Shown: piece after piece, positions 32,377 to 45,100 of the stretch
How the letters are laid out: every line of letters starts with the position of its first letter
Numbering within the stretch: position 1 is the stretch's first letter
Origin: Athripsodes cinereus
Taxonomy: Eukaryota > Arthropoda > Insecta > Trichoptera > Leptoceridae
Direction of reading: 5' to 3'
Length of the DNA: 64,000 nucleotides
NCBI GenBank assembly: GCA_947579605.1
Contig: OX388311.1
Span: 29,204,951 to 29,268,950 of the forward strand
Program-made: the position numbers and the translations under genes
Notes under the pieces: model-generated
The model's input: the letters and a program-made list of their open reading frames with translations, nothing else
Told to the model about the DNA's origin: nothing
Databases searched by the model: none

Positions 32377-35300
32377 TTATTCCTTTTTCTCATGAGTTTG
32401 ATCTACAGTCTCATCAATACTGTGTGAATCGTCAACTCTTGATTTGTCAACTGGATATAACCTGAAAATAAATTGAAGATTTGTGTTTAAAGTTTTTTGA
32501 CCCTTTATTGAAGAATAAATTAAAAACAATAAGTTTGTATGAATGTTACATAACTCACCATCTTTGATATAAATAAATAAGGAACACAACATCATCTCTG
32601 AAACAGGCCACTCTGTGTGCTACAGGCATTGTTATTATGAAGGCAAATATGTCATCTATGAATGTGTTAAATGCTTTGTACATAAACGCTCTCCATGGCA
32701 AAGCTGCTACTGATTTCAACTTGTAATTGATGAATAACTGTGGAAGCATAAATAGGAAACCAAACGCATACACTCCATTGACAATACTATGTAGGCACCA
32801 TGAATACCAACTGTAAAGAGAGAAAAGTTTGACATATAAATTTGAAAATATTCTATTGATTTCAAATTGTTACTTAAAGAATGTTGATTAAACAGACATT
32901 CAAAAGCTGCATCCACACTATGCTTCAAACAATGGGAATAAATATATCTATTATTTTTTCTTCTTCTGCATTTTTAAATAAGAGATACAAATTTAACTAA
33001 ATGTTATCTTTGTCTTTTTCAATATCAACACAGAGAAAAAAAACATTTGTTTGCACCATTCGTTCAGTAAGTGATTCACATCAATTACATTGTAGCATCA
33101 CTTTTAATTTTAATATAAAACTTATTAATTTATATAAATAACATACCTTTTATGTGGCAGATATAACAATGAATATATTGCACCAAATATACATATAGGA
33201 TACAAGAGATATGTGAGGTATTTCATTGCTTCAGCGTCCACTGCTCTAGTTTTCATTTCCGCCTGATTTATTTCATGTGTAGCAAACACCAAGCGAGGCA
33301 ATTTCCTATCTTTCCAATCCAAAGTGACATGCCACATTTTCTTTACTTTCCAGAACTAAAAAAAATATTTCGTTACTTTTGTAAATCGATACGATAAGTC
33401 CACTTCTCCGCTAACTAACTTGACAGATTCAATTTCAAACAAATCAGTATGGGAGAATTTTGATCATCCAGTAAATTGTGTTATATAATCATAAACGAAG
33501 TTTAAAATTGTGTATTTGCCATATGATTGCAAATCACTATAGTCATAAGCGTGAATGCGTAGTTTTTGTATTCCCAAAAAAACAAATTAAAGAGGAAATG
33601 GTTAATACATTATTATATCTGCTTAAGTCATACATATGACAGAGCAGTTGTTTTTATATATTTTTTTAATTTTTGGTTTTTGTGAACATATCATGATATC
33701 TTTTTGTTTATACCATCACACCACCACTAAAAAAATGGAGTAACTAGTGAATAACTGTGTGTATTGAACATAAAGGTCACCATGAATAAGCCAGTTTTTA
33801 AACGACCATTATTATAAACATTTTCACCCTTTTCACTTATTTTTTGTCCCCTTTTCAATAAAAAAAGATCTAATGTGAAATTTCAGCATATTTTTAGGAG
33901 ACATATTGACCTAATTCTTAATAAAATTCTGCTTTTTAGCATCTACTATTTTTTTGGGAAAACGACACAAAAATAGTTAGGTGGAGCACAAAAGCTCTAC
34001 AAGCACGACATCATCTGACATTTGACACGTGCAAAAAAATTGACACAGAAATGTTCTATATTTAAAATTTTGTTAGGCCTGCATTTCTTTTGTTCAAATT
34101 CAATAAATTCTACTATACAGAACTATACAGAAGAACGATTTTGGAAACTAATTTATTTTGTTTGTACAAATCTTTTGAATAGATATGCGATATAGAGATT
34201 TGCTCTTATTCAATTTAATTTATATAATTTGTGTTGCATTTATAAGACAAAACTTAAATACTGAAAGTTTGCCCTATAAAGTTACCTGCAAAGAATAGTT
34301 CTCCCAATTTTTTTGGTACATTTTTTAGTATGTTATAAAAGGGAATATCTTTATTTTTTGCTGGAGACTCCATGGAACAAATAATCTCACAAAATATGTT
34401 AAGTTTCAGAACGAGTAAAAGAATTAAATTTTATCAAAATTTTAACTCACCTCTATGAGAGTTCCTATACCCGATGGTACGAGAATAAGCAGGGAAGTAT
34501 TCTCATCAATAAGGAAGAGCAAGATGATGACTTGGGAGAAGGCTCTCCATAGCACAGTCCTGCCAGACAGACCAGCCATGGATTTCTTGCCTCTCCAGAA
34601 AGATATGTCATTTTTGAAAGCGAGGAAATCCAACAACAACTGGAAAAAAAATATTCAATTACAAAATTGAAATAGCAATATTTTTATCATAGAAAAAAGA
34701 AAACTTTAAAAAATAATTTTAAAAGCCTGACAATGTAAGAGGATTGTTTTAGACAAAAAAATTATCATCTAGGTTTGTTATAAATAGAGATGTAACGAAT
34801 GTGTGATTTTGGATATTCGCTAATGCGAATGCGAATATTTGTTGTCGACATTCGCGAATGCGAATAGCGAACATTGATTTGCTTTAAATTTCTACAATTG
34901 CTCAAACATTCAAAATTTCTACCCCTCGTCGCCGAATTTTCAAAATAGTATAGGAATTTAAAATATTTCAAAACTCCTCGGTTTTCTTAAAGAATATTTT
35001 CTTGCAGTACCCTTTTCTACAATGTACCGGGTAAGTTTCCGGTACTTTTACCGAATTACCGATACTTTATTACCAAAATAATATCCGTAAAACATTCGCA
35101 TATTTTTTTGCGAATACTTTGAAATATGCGAATATTTGCGAATGCGAATACGAATATTCGTTACATCACTAGTCATAAACCCAAATTCACCCCACTCTTA
35201 TATACTTGTACCATGAATGATCAGCAATATTTTGATAAGACTGATAACCTGTTCTTCTGCCTGACATTTTAATGTGACGCTTCATAACTAGATTTCCTAT

Positions 35301-38300
35301 TTATTAAGCGATTAACTATTCATCTGCCTCATCCTTACTTTTTTTTATTTTTCTTCATTTACAGCAGAATTTGAATTGAGAATCTTTAAATTAAAAGTGG
35401 GTGAATCTCATATTAGGTTATTGACTACCTCAAATTATTTTCTCCCGAGTCCCAAGAGAATCAGAATGATATTTTAAATTCAACTACTACTATTTTTATA
35501 CCATGGCAAATCACACAAGTCAAAACAAAAAATAAAATAGAAATATTCAAGTAATACTTACGTGAAAACTAGAAATAATCAACGTAGCACACAGCAAATA
35601 GAGGTTTGTGTCGGCAAATATGCCTTTCACTTCATCAATGTTTTTTTCATTGAAACCCATTTGACTCAATGTTTTCAGCGACATACCAAAATGAACTAAA
35701 ATTTTCATTTTCCCAATGGAAGCGGGAGCGTAATCTAAGGTAAGATTCATAGAAAAAGAATCCTTTTTCACTTCAATCAAATGCTCCATTCTCGTTTTGA
35801 GAAAATTATACTGCAAAATAGGCAAATATTCCCTGTTTGTTGTAAATCTGAAAAAAAAACTAATTAATATCAAGTTTAGTTCAACAACAAAAAAATACAC
35901 ACAACAAAAACAGAGCAGTCGGTTACTATTATTAAAAGTAATTGATTATTTCAACGGATACGGATAATTTCAGATATTTGACAGTCTGATAGTTAAGTCT
36001 CATACATCCAAACAAGAGATTCTGGTTCCAAGTGGCTGCAGACCTACTCGGTCTTTATAACACAAACATATTGTTTACAATGTGAGAGAGATTAAGGGTA
36101 TATTTGGATTTTAAATAATCCAAATTCATCTTTTTACGAAAAAAAAATATTTTAAGAGTGAAACTCAAAAAAGAATTCTTTAGGATTGAATAAATATTTA
36201 TTATCTAAGAGACCCGTAAATATCATATATCATCTCACGTTTTTGCGTTTCATCCGTCAAACTTTGTCATACAATCTTCAAACTGTTTCACTTTCTCATA
36301 CATAAGTGGGTGCAATAAAGTAAAGTTTTATTTTGTTTTAGGTCAATATACCTACCTAGATTGACCTAATACTATAAGCACCCAATTTTGTATGGGAAAG
36401 CGAGATAAAGTTTGACAGTTAGAGCGCAAAAATGTTAAGATGATGTCACACTTTACAAGCGTCTTGAAAATGTGTCCTTTCATAGACAATATGTACTCAC
36501 CGAATATAATTAGCTAATTCTCCAGGAATTTCTTTATAAGGGAATTCTATGGGATCTGATAATATTGAGAATGATATTGAACTTCGTAAGTGTCCAATAG
36601 GTCTCTCTTTTGTTTTCTCATTTGAAACATTCTCAGAAGGCTGAAATAATTCAATATTTTAATGGAAACAGAACTTTAGAAGTATGATCATTGACACATG
36701 AAAAAATATAAATATAATGCTAAATAAGGTTATTACCCTAAAAATGAATAATTTGAATATTTATTTATTTGATCAATAAACGGCAATTTGCCTTTTACAA
36801 TAGGTTTAATAAATATGTATGACAAATCAATAATACAACAGTCTATAAATATAAATAAAAAATGCACTAATACATTCAAATAGAAAAGAGACAAAACCAA
36901 TAGCAGAAATTTAATCGCACGGGTAACAATTATCATGCACAGCTGCAAATACCGGCAGCATACAAATATATAATAATATATAAATATAATCTTTATATAC
37001 CGTACAGTGGGAACCAGTTTACATGGTTCAAATTTAAAAGATAAAAAAGAGAATAATATAAAATATAGATAAAACATCAGTTGCGTTTGATCAACTAATT
37101 TTCATGGGAATTAGAACCTATTTGTCAGCCATTTTCACAAGTACAAAAAACATAATAATCAAAAATTTAATAAATAAAAAATATAAAATCTGAGGTCTAA
37201 AAATATTCAAAATAATGTTTTATATCACAGCGTTAATCTACCTCAGAATTTAACAATTGTTTTATAAGACACAGTTTACCTACTTCAGAATTTAACAATA
37301 TTGTTTATAATCACACGTACTTAACTTACTTCACAATTTAACAAATATTTGTCACATAGTTAGCCTACCTCAGAACAAATATTTGTCACATAGTTAGCCT
37401 ACCTCAGAACAAATATTTGTCACATAATTAGCCTACCTCAGAATTCAACAAATTAAAAGCAGCAGCTTGTCTAGTTGTGAACGTAATGAGAGGAATCTTT
37501 TCAACAACAGCCTTTGAAGCCAGCTCATCCCAACTCCATTTTCTCTTGTATGAAGCTGTTGATGCCAAGAATAAATAAAGGGTTCCATTATTCCTAGTTG
37601 ATTGTGGAATTTTTAATTCTACCACCCTGTAAAATAAATAATATATTAAAATAACCCTGACATGATTTTTTTGATCAACGAATATTAACTCTTTTTATTT
37701 ACGAAATATTTTATATATTATCGTGAACAAGGGGTCCGTGGTTCGATCCCAGGTGCTGGCAAATTTCCCTTTCACGACACAAGCTTTTAGCTTACTGTGA
37801 AAGGTGTATAAGGTTGTATTTGAGTTTATAACAAAACCCAGATATATCTTTTTTAAAAAAATCTAACTTAAATTTTTTTTTATAACTTATTAAAAAAAAA
37901 AAATATTTATTTATAACTATTTATTATTTATCAACCGCAGATCAGATAACCAGCAGAAAATTGAATGATATTTGAGTTTATCTAAAGTTCGTGTTTGTCT
38001 ACATTTCGTTATCTGTATCCCTTAATTTTTTTGCATATATACAAGTTATTGGAGGATTGTAACAGCTTATAAACTTACTCATTTCTTGAGTAGATATCTT
38101 TATACGAAGAAAATAAAATAAAATTGATCTATGGTATAATTAGGGTTGCAAGAAAAATACAATTTTTAAGGGTTTTTTTTTTGTGAATAGGCCGTGAATG
38201 AGGTCGGATATCTCATACCTGATCGTACATAATCGCCTTTTGTCTGATTTGCCAATTTTTGTCAACCAGACAGACACTAAAAAATAGACTGTCCGGTCCA

Positions 38301-39100
38301 AAACTGGACACCTGGCAGTCTTACATATAACTAATGCAGAAACTGTCTTAGGAGTGCACACAAATGTGAAAGGTGAAACATCAGATATAACGAAATTAAC
38401 GAAATATGTTCTTGAAAAAATATAAATTGATATGAAAACAAACATGACAAGTTATATAGTCATAACATTTAGGTTAATCAAAAGGTAAACTACTTATTCC
38501 TATTCAATTAATAATCATTTAAAGAAATCTTCCATACTCAAAACTGTAATATTAAGCATTCCATGTTGAGTAAAAAGGAATTATATATGCTGATAGAGAC
38601 TCTTTATCACATATCATTGAATGCAAGTGTATGTAAGTAGACCATAACACGAATTGATAGAAGGTTGAAATAGTATGAAAATATATTTAAGTACCTATCT
38701 ATTTATTCATTTTTTACTGTACATTGTATAGAATCAATTTTACAAAGAAGAGCATTCTTATTAAATACAACCGATGTACAGAGGGCGAGTTTCTCGCAAA
38801 GGCCCGATCTCTTCCAACTAACCCAACATTATATACTTACTTTTGAAAGGAGTTTTTGTAATCAAAATCCTCTAAAATAAAAACTTTGGATACATCCAAT
38901 CCACTAGGATGTCTCTTTACCGATGAATAAACGTACAAATCTTGATGAGGATTATTTACTAAATAGGATTTGAAACATTTATCCATTTCAGTATGTTTAC
39001 ACGTAGGAGGTATAAACATATCAACGAAATTTTTCACAATATTGATCATATAAGCAATGAATATCACAGAAACTATGACGTTTAGTGAAACGTACTTCAT
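32377..39100 (-). CDS. CLPTM1L: CLPTM1L, cleft lip and palate transmembrane 1-like protein (lipid scramblase), complete, 536 aa
   Basis: Eight exons in transcript order: 38841-39100, 37437-37626, 36501-36640, 35562-35847, 34451-34639, 33147-33355, 32559-32810, 32377-32461. GT-AG borders and phases (2,0,2,0,0,2,2) give 536 residues, essentially the length of human CLPTM1L. Recognisable blocks are STRNNGTLY (about 95-103), [13 protein letters not shown] (about 266-278), [13 protein letters not shown] (about 295-307), [55 protein letters not shown] and [22 protein letters not shown] near the C-terminus. CLPTM1-family proteins are multi-pass ER membrane proteins; CLPTM1L has been described as a scramblase for GPI precursors. 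The first hydrophobic segment is at residues 4-25. I chose the ATG at 39100 over an in-frame one at 39157 because of its ACA context and its match to the family's N-terminus. Confidence 0.95.
34785..35171. mobile_element. hAT-type MITE, 387 bp, in a CLPTM1L intron
   Basis: The ends TAGAGATGTAACGAAT and ATTCGTTACATCACTA are inverted complements with one mismatch. The flanking 8-mers GTTATAAA (34777-34784) and GTCATAAA (35172-35179) differ at one base. The subterminal regions are runs of ATTCGC/GCGAAT words in both orientations. Structure and duplication length fit hAT MITEs. There is no coding content. Confidence 0.78.
36226..36451. mobile_element. Foldback MITE-like inverted repeat in a CLPTM1L intron
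   Basis: Left words CATCTCACGTTTTTGCG, GTCAAACTTTGTC, CTCATACATAAGTGGGTGC are mirrored on the complementary strand of the right half (CATCTTAACATTTTTGCGC, GTCAAACTTTATC, CCCATACAAAATTGGGTGC). The centre is AGGTCAATATACC...GATTGACCT. The whole segment can therefore fold into one long imperfect hairpin. Boundaries are approximate. Confidence 0.6.
37340..37441. repeat. 34-bp tandem repeat that includes the CLPTM1L exon 2 splice donor
   Basis: A 34-bp unit containing TTTGTCACATAGTTAGCCTA and CCTCAG is repeated. On the minus strand each copy provides CTGAG|GTAGGC. The authentic donor of exon 2 uses GT at 37435-37436. Two further copies of the same donor context lie 34 and 68 bases downstream, at 37401-37402 and 37367-37368. 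Looser copies continue toward 37240. Confidence 0.85.
37724..37861 (+). repeat. tRNA-derived SINE, family A, copy 4, 5'-truncated
   Basis: It starts inside the tRNA-like head (GAACAAGGGGTCCGTGGTTC) with the B box but without the A-box region. It keeps the rest of the body through AAAACCCAGATATATC and an A-rich end. It lies in the CLPTM1L intron between exons 1 and 2, antisense to the gene. Confidence 0.8.
38696..38826 (-). repeat. LINE/retroposon 3' end, second copy of the 340-486 family
   Basis: A T-rich start (TATTTATTCATTTTTTACTG, TACATTG) is followed by GATGTACAGAGGGCGAGTTT, CTCGCAAAGGCCCGATCTCT and TCCAACTAACCC. Blocks and order match 340-486 and, more distantly, 55596-55742. It sits immediately downstream of the CLPTM1L exon 1 donor. 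Confidence 0.65.
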
Positions 39101-42067
39101 TGTGAATGATATATTACTAAATTTGCTGAATATTTTAAGAATAATTTCACAAATCACATATTTTCAGACGGCTTTTTATTTTGACACAGTATTTTGACAT
39201 TGACATTATATTTGTTGCCTAAACCAGTGACGTACACAAAATAACAGAACGTCAAATTTTACCTTTGGCCAATATAGTGGTCAGAAAACTTAAGACGAAG
39301 GAGCACAAAAAATCTTCCGTGATAAAAAGCAAGGTCCAAGAAATTTGATATCTCGTGTTTTCCAGTTATGTATCTATTTCGTCATTTTCTTTTTCATTTA
39401 GATCAAGCATGCTAATGTTTGATATAACCCGACAAAAATTTAAATGTGAAGTTATTTATAAAAAAATACAATGAGATTGCAAATATTATATATTATTGTA
39501 CTGTGCTAATAATTACATATTTTTATCGATATGATGAATGTAGATTGTAGAATAATGTTTAAAGTACATAAATCAAAGACAAAATGTAAAATGTGTGTAT
39601 AAAATATTATTATAATGTATTCACCGAGACGCTGCAATTGTCCACGTGAACAATTCTGAGAACGTTTAGTACATCCAGGCAAATTTTAATAAAAGGCTGT
39701 TTCTTCTAGTGCGTATTTTTTAAATAGCTTTTAAATGACTGTACCCTTTTTATAAAGTCACTAACGATCACGCGGCTATAATTAAAAGTTTGCTTTTGAA
39801 ACCTTATAAAAGGTATTTTCATTGCAATTGTGTAAATTATCTTTCCATATATATTGAAATTACCCTTTCTACTTTTCGTTAAAAAAATATTTAACAACAG
39901 ATTCAAATACATTGCTTAAACGAAATACATTATATGAAATAGCGGCGACACGGAAAAATCACCACAATTTATATTGTACATTAGAGATATTTTTTTGTAG
40001 GTACTTCTTTTCGAATAGATATGTCTTTTATTATTTGACAGTGAATATTAGACACTAGCCGTGTAACCCCACAGAGGTAATTTGGGTGCAAATCAAAGAT
40101 GAGGTTTCGGCGAAGAATAAAACTTCTTGAGGTTAAAATTTTATTCGAGAATGCGATTCGCAATGTGACAAGTGGAAAATTGGAGCAATTGTTTAAAACA
40201 CGTGATTAAAGTAGAAAAAATAATTTGGATGTCAGATGTAATGATGGATGATGCTTTCGACCAATTCGTGATAAATGTTGGAAACACGTCCGATTCCTCA
40301 TCTCTCTGATTAATTGTTTCTTTTTTTAATTTAGTTGAAATTTTTTTATAAATCTTTTTTTTGCTAAATTCCGACATATACTAATTCCTCAAATTTCTTT
40401 TATAAATTAAGATACACGCACTTACAAAGTAAATATATGTTATATGAAAGTAAATATAAATGTTATATGAAAACTGGGCCGATTTAGTCTATAAAATTTG
40501 TTATTTTTACTTTTTAGTTCTATTAATTATTCTTTGTTCTCACATTTTTAATGTTTTTTCGTTTTGCTATAATTATTTTTGTGTTGACACTTTGTTAAGG
40601 TATTTAATTAATTATTCTATGTTATCGTATTAATAATGTTTTTTGTTTTGCTATAAGTATATATTATTATATTATGTCACGTTGACATGTAAAATGTTTT
40701 AATCAATTATTTTATTACCTTTCTAAAATTTTGTTCCACGTATTACTTAACTAATTTAAGAGTCCAATCAGTTACCTGAGTCTGCCCAAAATAAGCTTCA
40801 AAAAATTTAAAATGAAATAATCAAATCATTTAGTAAAATAAGATTTTTTTGTATAGGTACCTATGTATAATCATAAAATTTCGATAAACGGTCCCTCATG
40901 TTTCAGTTTGTAATAAATATTTTTTTTAATTCAATAGTTTTGTATAATCCAAAGGGTTGTGTATTGACACTGAAAATACATTATAATAAATTACCTATAT
41001 TGAAAAAAAAACACACTGTTAAATTTTCACATATAAAAAATCTGAAGCGTTTTCGTCGAGTTATCTCGACATTATAGACCATTAAAGGATGACGTCACAG
41101 AAAAATCCTTGAGGGGCATCAGGCATCCCAACACAACACATTCACAGTGTTTACGGTGTAATATTAGGTGGGACGCCTAAAGAATAGATACCTAATAATA
41201 AAAAAAACTGTCAGTGTCGATTTTGTTTTTATTTTGTCGTCTGACTTTCTTTTTTTTCTCTTATCCTACAAGGATGATTTGCGCAATCTGATTGCTTGCC
41301 CCCCAAGGAAAAGCAAATCCATAGACAAGACCACGTGACCTTTAATGGTCTATTGAGAGCACTACAATAAAGATAATCTAAAAACAGTATTTTTTTTTTA
41401 ATATTACAAAATTACAATATTTTTATTATGCACACTGGGCAATTTCTATCCAGTATCTATTCTGCGAGCGGCCCATCTGATCACGTGAACATCATGCATT
41501 TCTAATGTTATTGTCGAGTGCATGGATAGAAAGACTGAAGTATAAATTTCTTTATGTCCCTATATTAATTTATTATTATTTATACGATAACGGCATCCCG
41601 TCCCTTGTGGGACGATTTGTGCCAAGTTCAATATTTTTAGAAGGTATCACATGATTTTATAAGGCACATAATTATAAGTATAGTAATTTAGCGAAATGGT
41701 ATTATCCTGCAATGGTAGGTATGTACGTATATACCTACCTTTAGTTATTTTATTATTCTTCATGTTGGCAGCTGTGCTGGACGTGTGTGTTCCTTGACGT
41801 GAAAATAAATTACACGAGCTAGTACACCAACATTCCATAAGAGTTGTCAAATAGCAATGTTGTTTTGGTTTGCATGTGAGTATTTTAGCGTGCTTTTTGC
41901 GTTAATATACCATTATTACTCGTTTATTTTATGAAAAATATATAGCTTAAGCTTTGGGTCTAACTTGTGTAAAGTTTGTTGCCTTGTCGTGTTTGTTTAC
42001 TCTGTGATGTTCAACAACAAGTATTACGGTATTTATCTTGCACTGAGATTTTTTCTTGTGTTTTCAG
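39101..42067. promoter_or_regulatory. Head-to-head upstream region between CLPTM1L and the giant ORF gene
   Basis: The two genes diverge from here. No obvious TATA box or CpG-rich core stands out. The segment is AT-rich and holds the second TA-flanked MITE (41077-41350). A minus-strand 78-codon open run (40141-40377) has no recognisable content. A likely 5' exon of the plus gene ends at 41875 in GCAT|GTGAGT and joins an acceptor TTTTCAG at 42061-42067. Confidence 0.45.
41077..41350. mobile_element. TA-flanked MITE, copy 2 (274 bp, internally deleted)
   Basis: It has the same termini as the copy at 31260-31678 (GACCATTAAAGG...CCTTTAATGGTC) and TA on both sides. About 145 interior bases present in copy 1 are missing, while the right third is almost identical. 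It lies about 0.8 kb upstream of the giant gene's first likely exon. Confidence 0.82.
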
Positions 42068-42145
42068 ATTATGATGACGTTTTATGTGTAACATTTCGCG
42101 ACATGCCAAAGACTGACAATAACATTAATGGATATTTAACCTAAG

Positions 42146-42175
42146 ATGGAAGTAAAGAGAAAACATGGAGAGTAA
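42146..42175 (+). promoter_or_regulatory. Upstream ORF overlapping the giant ORF's start codon
   Basis: ATG at 42146 opens a 9-codon reading frame (MEVKRKHGE) ending in TAA at 42173-42175, ten bases past the main ATG at 42165, in another frame. The main start has a strong context (AAC ATG G). A second uORF of 31 codons would arise if the 41875/42068 splice is used: ATG at 41857, stop TAA at 42142-42144. Both could lower translation of the main frame. This is inferred from position only. Confidence 0.5.
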
Positions 42176-45100
42176 TAGCAGTGGTAAACTCGAGGGAGTT
42201 ATCCAAGGGAACTCCGAACTGCGCAAACATGATAGTAGCGGTAGTGGTAGCGGTAGCGATAGACAAGCCGCGTCGTCACGGGGATACATTGCGGAAGGAA
42301 GGAAAGAGGCTGCTGCCCGACCTTGCGCCGTCATAGGACCAGAGAGTGTGGGACATCCTTACACCAGAAAGGAAGATCTTGGACGGTCATGGAATAGTGG
42401 AACAGCTTCTTCATACTATCAATATCCCTATTACCCAACCAGAGACATATCCCCGAGACAGTCATTCCAGGAAAATATGAGTCACGCTGCAATAGTGCCT
42501 TCTTCTTCAGAGATGAAGAATTACCAGGAAGCAAATGATGCCAGTAAACCTAGTGCAGGGGCTAGTTCCAAGTATTGTGAGCCTCCTATCCTAGTGAGGC
42601 CCTCTCATGTAGAAGTTTTGCGGCCCTCCTACTATCCTCCCCCACCCCCTACCCCGGTAGATTATCAGCGTTATCCTGAGTATACTACACCCAGGATACA
42701 AGTGATTAAAGGTGCACAGATGTTTTCTAAAGTGACTGAACAGACTCCTCACATATTGCCCCCCACTCCAAATTACCCCAGCAAGGGCTACAGCAGGGCT
42801 AGTAGCCTGAGGTATGAACCCTATCAAATCAAAGACAAATATACACAATCCACCAGATACATTCCTGGATCTTCACATGGACACGCACATGCACATCCAC
42901 ACGAGTATTCATACCAATATCCTAGTCATGTGTCTCCACTAGCAACTATAGAGAAGTTTAATGAAGTTAAGAAGTGTTTGGCACAATCTTCAGAGTATCC
43001 ATTGCGGTATTTACCTCTACCAACTTCACACAACACAGAGTACCAATCCAAGGTCCCGGTTCCTATGCCAGTTAGGAGGGGACAGCATTCCACCACTTCA
43101 CAATATCCAGAATCTTCTTCGGTATCTCACGTAGATCCATACGCTGGTTCACAACCAAAACTGTATGGCTACAATATTCCTGAAAAGAGTTCCCAGTACA
43201 ACCATTATCCGAGAGCAGCGCAAGATGCCAGATCTAAACAGACTTACTATCCTCAATATAGTGGCATACCTTACCAGGAACCCAGGTTGAATGACACTGT
43301 ACATAATCCTAGTTATGCCAAACCTCATACTTCTGGACATATCAGCTACGCTCCAGTGAATACTCACTATGCGGCTCCGCCTTACCAGAAACCTATCGAG
43401 GTTCCATTCCATGAGAGGACTGTAGATTATGATCCAGCCTATTACAGATATTATCAGAAGCATGCCCAACAGCCGGTTATCCCGTACAACCCTTTGGATC
43501 ATGTTCCCACACAGTTTTCCCCCAATATCATTTCACCAGCGGAATCAACCGCTAGTTGTAACAGTGTAACTACATTACCTCCACAATCTTTGGAAGATGG
43601 GGGATATGTTAGTCAGTGCTCCACCTCCAGTGGGAGAAGTTCAGATCCAAACGCCACAGCCACAGTCAAAGAAAACTTTTTAGAACCTGGTCCTAAAAAC
43701 AAATTGGAACAAAATACTAACACTAGTTCTAAAACGTCTAACACAAAGTCTGATAAGCAGGAAAAAGATAAGAAGAAGTCCTTAGATTTGAGGCAGTATT
43801 ATTCTACATGGCAAGAAGAATTGGAAGAAACACCCAGATCTCAAGAAACACCAAACTCTTTGGAAAGTGTTCCTGTAAGTGAAACGTCTAATGCAGTGGA
43901 TGCTAATGTGACATCGGTCCCACCACAAAATACAAATATTTATTCGACTGATAAAGTGAGTGTGTCTGAAATTTCTCACACAGTGTATCCTACAGATAAG
44001 TTAAAAGTGCCTTCCTCCCAACACAATGTGTATGCGGCGAAAACTAGTTTGCCTGTGACAATGCCTAATGTGCCTGTGCCTCCATATAGTGCCTATCCCA
44101 TAGGGAAAACTAATGTATCTGTATCATCATCACGTGCAACATATTCAGCAGAGAGAGCCAGTGTACCTGTACCTCCATATGGTATGTATGCATCAAATAA
44201 ATCACTTTTGCCTCCTCATGCCTATAGTGGTTATCCTATGGAGGGTTCTAATATATTTTTCCCTCAACGTATCATGTACTCTGCAGACAGGATGCAAGTG
44301 CCAGTCTCTTTACACGGAACATATTCTACAGCAAAATCTAACACAACTCTACCGTCATATCCCATATATTCTGCAGTGAAACCATCGCCTGTGCCTACAA
44401 CACACAGTAGCTATACTCAAGATACTGTATCTTCATCTCCACATCGAGGATATTCTGTGGAGAAATCTAATATCCCTGTATCATCTCAGAGGATGTACCT
44501 TACTGAGAAAACCAATGTGCCTATGACTCCTCAAAGAGTCAGTTCTACAGATAAAATTAATATGCCTGATCCATCATATAATGTATACAGCAAAGAGAAA
44601 CTCAACACGATTGTTCCTCCTCATGGCTCATATTCTACGGAGAAAGCAAATGTACCAGTACCTCAGCATGGTGTATATTCTGGTGATAAGGCCAATGTGC
44701 CTGTTCCATCTTATAATGCATATTCTAGAGAGAAGGCTATTGTGCCACCTATTGTCAATCACCCCACTTATCCCAATGACAAAGGAAATACATATGCGGA
44801 GGGTTATTACAGATATAATAATGCAAGCTGTAAAGTTGCCAACTTTAATCCAGTACAAGATTACAATATAATGAACTCCAAATCCAATAAAAGTTCTGCG
44901 ATTACGTACACAAATAAAAGTCTTGCTATTAGTAATAAAACAGTTGCAGTAAATGCCGTCACTCAGAAACCCAACGATTCGAGTGATACTTCCAGTCTTA
45001 ATGAAATGATTGATGTGGAAGCCAAGATAAGTCAGTCCATCATCCATAAAGATGTTGTTTTCAATTATGATATTAAACCAATCGAAATACCCCAGACTTA

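Larger units (their letters stand above)
32462..38840. other. CLPTM1L introns: MITEs and a SINE
   Basis: The introns are 97, 336, 1,095, 922, 653, 796 and 1,214 bases long, from 3' to 5' in the gene. The exon 4-5 intron holds the hAT-type MITE at 34785-35171. The exon 3-4 intron holds the foldback at about 36226-36451. The exon 1-2 intron holds a 5'-truncated SINE (37724-37861) and a LINE tail (about 38696-38826). No separate gene is seen. Confidence 0.6.

Noticed and set aside
39101..39157. In-frame upstream ATG (39157) as the CLPTM1L start
   Set aside because: It would add 19 residues with no family counterpart. The ATG at 39100 has a better context and gives the family's usual length.
40141..40377. 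78-codon minus-strand ORF in the CLPTM1L/giant-gene upstream region
   Set aside because: The first half looks protein-like (Lys/Glu rich), but there is no homology I can name and no clear splice partners, so it was not called a gene.
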